DNA from: Corynebacterium sp. ACRPS
Lineage (GTDB): Bacteria > Actinomycetota > Actinomycetes > Mycobacteriales > Mycobacteriaceae
Assembly: GCF_022346005.1 (NCBI RefSeq)
Contig: NZ_JAKRMY010000005.1
Coordinates: 78,759 to 142,758, forward strand
Reading direction: 5' to 3'
Length of the DNA stretch: 64,000 nt
Every line of letters begins with the position of its first letter. Position 1 is the first letter of the stretch. The notes below the pieces were generated by a model that saw nothing but the letters and a program-made list of their open reading frames with translations, ran no database searches and was not told the origin of the DNA. Shown piece after piece: positions 63,080 through 64,000 of this stretch. The position numbers were made by a program, and so were the translations under genes.

Positions 63080-63435
63080 TGCGGACGGATAAAGATCCAA
63101 AGTTTATTCGCTTTCCAGAATCTCTGTGGGCTTTTGTCACTATATTCCCCTCGGATATTATTGAGAAACATGGAGTTGAGCACTTTTTCAATTCTGGATA
63201 TTTGTGGCTCTATTCAATATTGGGAGTAATCCTTTTTGGTATTTCCATGATCATGGGTGAAAAAGCGGTATCTCCTTGGATGCATCGTGTGCGTTCCATT
63301 TTCCTCTTTGCTGCAACGATAGCTATTACAGCTTTCTTCCCTAGCTTGGTTGGGCGAATAGTCGTGGCGTTCCTAGCCATCTGCTACTTTTTCTGGCCCA
63401 ATAACCATATAGTCTTTCGTCGAGCAGCGGCATGA
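63079..63435 (+). CDS. Small membrane protein, candidate immunity partner
   Basis: 118 residues. The ATG overlaps the upstream stop (TAATG), so both are made from one message with coupled translation. The first 40 residues are polar (RTDKDPKFIRFPESLW); then three or four hydrophobic segments (YSILGVILFGISMIMG, IFLFAATIAITAFFPSLVG, VVAFLAICYFFWP). A small polytopic protein directly downstream of a secreted toxin-like gene is typical of bacteriocin immunity genes, but a secretion or anchoring role is possible. No family is recognised. Confidence 0.6.
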   Translation: MRTDKDPKFIRFPESLWAFVTIFPSDIIEKHGVEHFFNSGYLWLYSILGVILFGISMIMGEKAVSPWMHRVRSIFLFAATIAITAFFPSLVGRIVVAFLAICYFFWPNNHIVFRRAAA

Positions 63436-63467
63436 TCGGTGTTTTAAGTGGAGCTAGCAGTTTATTA

Positions 63468-63487
63468 ATCACTTGATAAAAAGTGAT
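63468..63487. terminator. Hairpin after the membrane protein gene
   Basis: ATCACTT at 63468-63474 pairs perfectly with AAGTGAT at 63481-63487 around GATAAA. It follows the small membrane gene and may end the two-gene message or act as a binding site. Confidence 0.45.
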
Positions 63488-63515
63488 AGGATCTTGCTAA
63501 ATTGTCTTCCAAAAC

Positions 63516-63549
63516 TTGGCCACAGTACTCATGCGGGTACTGTGGCCAA
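63516..63549. terminator. 13-bp perfect stem-loop
   Basis: TTGGCCACAGTAC at 63516-63528 pairs perfectly with GTACTGTGGCCAA at 63537-63549, loop of 8. A strong stem but no T-run after it. Terminator or element end. Confidence 0.6.
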
Positions 63550-63617
63550 ATTGGTGCATCTATCAAAAAGGGTACATAAGGGTTAAGTAGCTCTTAACTA
63601 TGGAGTTGTGACGCCTT

Positions 63618-63640
63618 GAGAGTGTCAGGGAGATTTGGAT
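63618..63640 (+). repeat. Solo IS256-type terminal repeat
   Basis: GAGAGTGTCAGGGAGATTTG at 63618-63637 matches the right terminal repeat of the IS256-like element (GAGAGTGTCAGGAAGTTTG on the minus strand at 60678) at all but two or three positions. No transposase follows it. The cargo between 60679 and 63617 is thus bounded by two IS256-type ends. Confidence 0.65.
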
Positions 63641-63765
63641 TCAGAATCCCGCCACAAGGAGTTATTGAAATCCGCCCTTGATGCCCTTTTCTCGTTTCCG
63701 ACCTAACCTAAACGGAACACGCCTAGGGGGATGAAGCGTCCGGGGTTTAGTTCCTACCTCAGCTA

Positions 63766-63896
63766 AGGATGTGATGTCTAGTGACTTTTTGGACTCGGAG
63801 TCCATTGACTTTTTGGACTCGGAGTCCAGTTAGTTTTTTGACGCGGAGTCCAGGAAGTTTATGGACAGGATGTCTAACGACTTTTTGGACTCTGGC
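63766..63896 (+). repeat. Six direct repeats on an exact 24-bp period, each palindromic
   Basis: Units start at 63766, 63790, 63814, 63838, 63862 and 63886. The consensus 15-mer TGGACTCGGAGTCCA (a palindrome around a central G) is exact in units 2 and 3; unit 4 is TTGACGCGGAGTCCA, unit 5 TGGACAGGATGTCTA, unit 1 AGGATGTGATGTCTA, and unit 6 is a partial TGGACTCTGGC. The 9-bp spacers are mostly of the type n-n-G-A-C-T-T-T-T. The array ends 17 bp before an ATG. Iterons for a DNA-binding protein, most simply the transposase encoded next, or a replication initiator. Confidence 0.9.
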
Positions 63897-63913
63897 TTCT
63901 TGACAATGTGGGG

Positions 63914-64000
63914 ATGGCAATTCCCATTACTCTCCGCAAGAAGATAGCGGATTTCGACCCCATCCGTGAGGGCATCACGGTCCAGCAGTTCTGCAAGAAC
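63914..64000 (+). CDS. N-terminus of a transposase-like HTH protein (cut by window end)
   Basis: The ATG at 63914, preceded by GGGG, opens a frame that is still open at the last base. The 29 visible residues are MAIPITLRKKIADFDPIRE and GITVQQFCKN, which resemble the start of IS481/IS3-type transposases with an N-terminal helix-turn-helix (basic helix, then x-x-x-V-x-x-F-C). Confidence is limited by the short length. The repeat array immediately upstream would then be its left end. Confidence 0.5.
   Translation, partial: MAIPITLRKKIADFDPIREGITVQQFCKN

Overview
The window is a high-GC actinobacterial chromosome segment, almost certainly from a Corynebacterium species. Evidence for this is the run of genes that is syntenic with Corynebacterium glutamicum (aspT, dnaX, ybaB, recR, gatD/murT, a dnaQ-like gene, leuA, lysC-asd, sigC, katA) and with the Mycobacterium tuberculosis Rv3644c-Rv3682 block (holB, adenylate cyclase, topA, csp, DECH helicase, tad genes, ssd, marP, nudix, thioredoxin, nth, crp/glxR, MBL, ridA, whiB4, ponA2). 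Synteny statements are from memory; no database was searched.

Layout. 1-3100: truncated secreted SGNH hydrolase, an acyl-CoA ligase, a small membrane protein with no clear start, and tRNA-Thr. 3200-12040: DNA polymerase delta' subunit, membrane class III adenylate cyclase, DUF418 protein, topoisomerase I, DedA protein, cold-shock protein. 12221-19176: the actinobacterial 'helicase/secretion neighbourhood', a DECH-box helicase facing a compact seven-gene Tad pilus operon (CpaE-like, TadA, TadB, TadC, Flp-type prepilin, TadE, TadG-like). 19231-19390: two DnaA-box-like 9-mers and a 6C RNA. 19527-30733: conserved envelope, redox and cAMP block (MarP protease, CoA-type nudix, membrane thioredoxin, Nth, GlxR, MBL, RidA, DUF4177, WhiB protein, bifunctional PBP with PASTA). 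The cyclase at 4437 and GlxR at 25479 are the maker and the receptor of cAMP. 30737-41329: YqeY, phosphoesterase, tRNA-Pro, citrate transporter, YhgE/Pip protein, lipoprotein, catalase, SigC, YkvI protein, asd. 41365-46845: lysC with its in-frame internal start, transporter, glycosyltransferase, and leuA behind a leucine leader peptide and stem-loop. 46880-58157: hypothetical anchored protein, catalytically degenerate DnaQ-like protein, MurT/GatD peptidoglycan amidation pair, HNH protein, recR-ybaB-dnaX, SUFU protein, aspT, SRP RNA.

58360-64000 is an accessory region that begins exactly at the 3' end of tRNA-Ser(GGA). It is a mosaic of broken insertion sequences (IS481-, IS3-, IS256- and IS6-like), a frameshifted nuclease remnant, and a lower-GC pair: a secreted Ala/Gly-rich protein overlapping a small membrane protein, which I read as a candidate secreted toxin (bacteriocin-like) and immunity pair. 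It ends in six direct repeats on an exact 24-bp period, just ahead of the start of a transposase-like gene cut by the window end.

The items I consider most worth following are the secreted/membrane pair at 62426-63435, the 24-bp repeat array at 63766-63896, a 29-residue membrane ORF upstream of glxR, a dispersed 15-bp motif that recurs across the core genome part of the window, and several family members that have lost catalytic residues.
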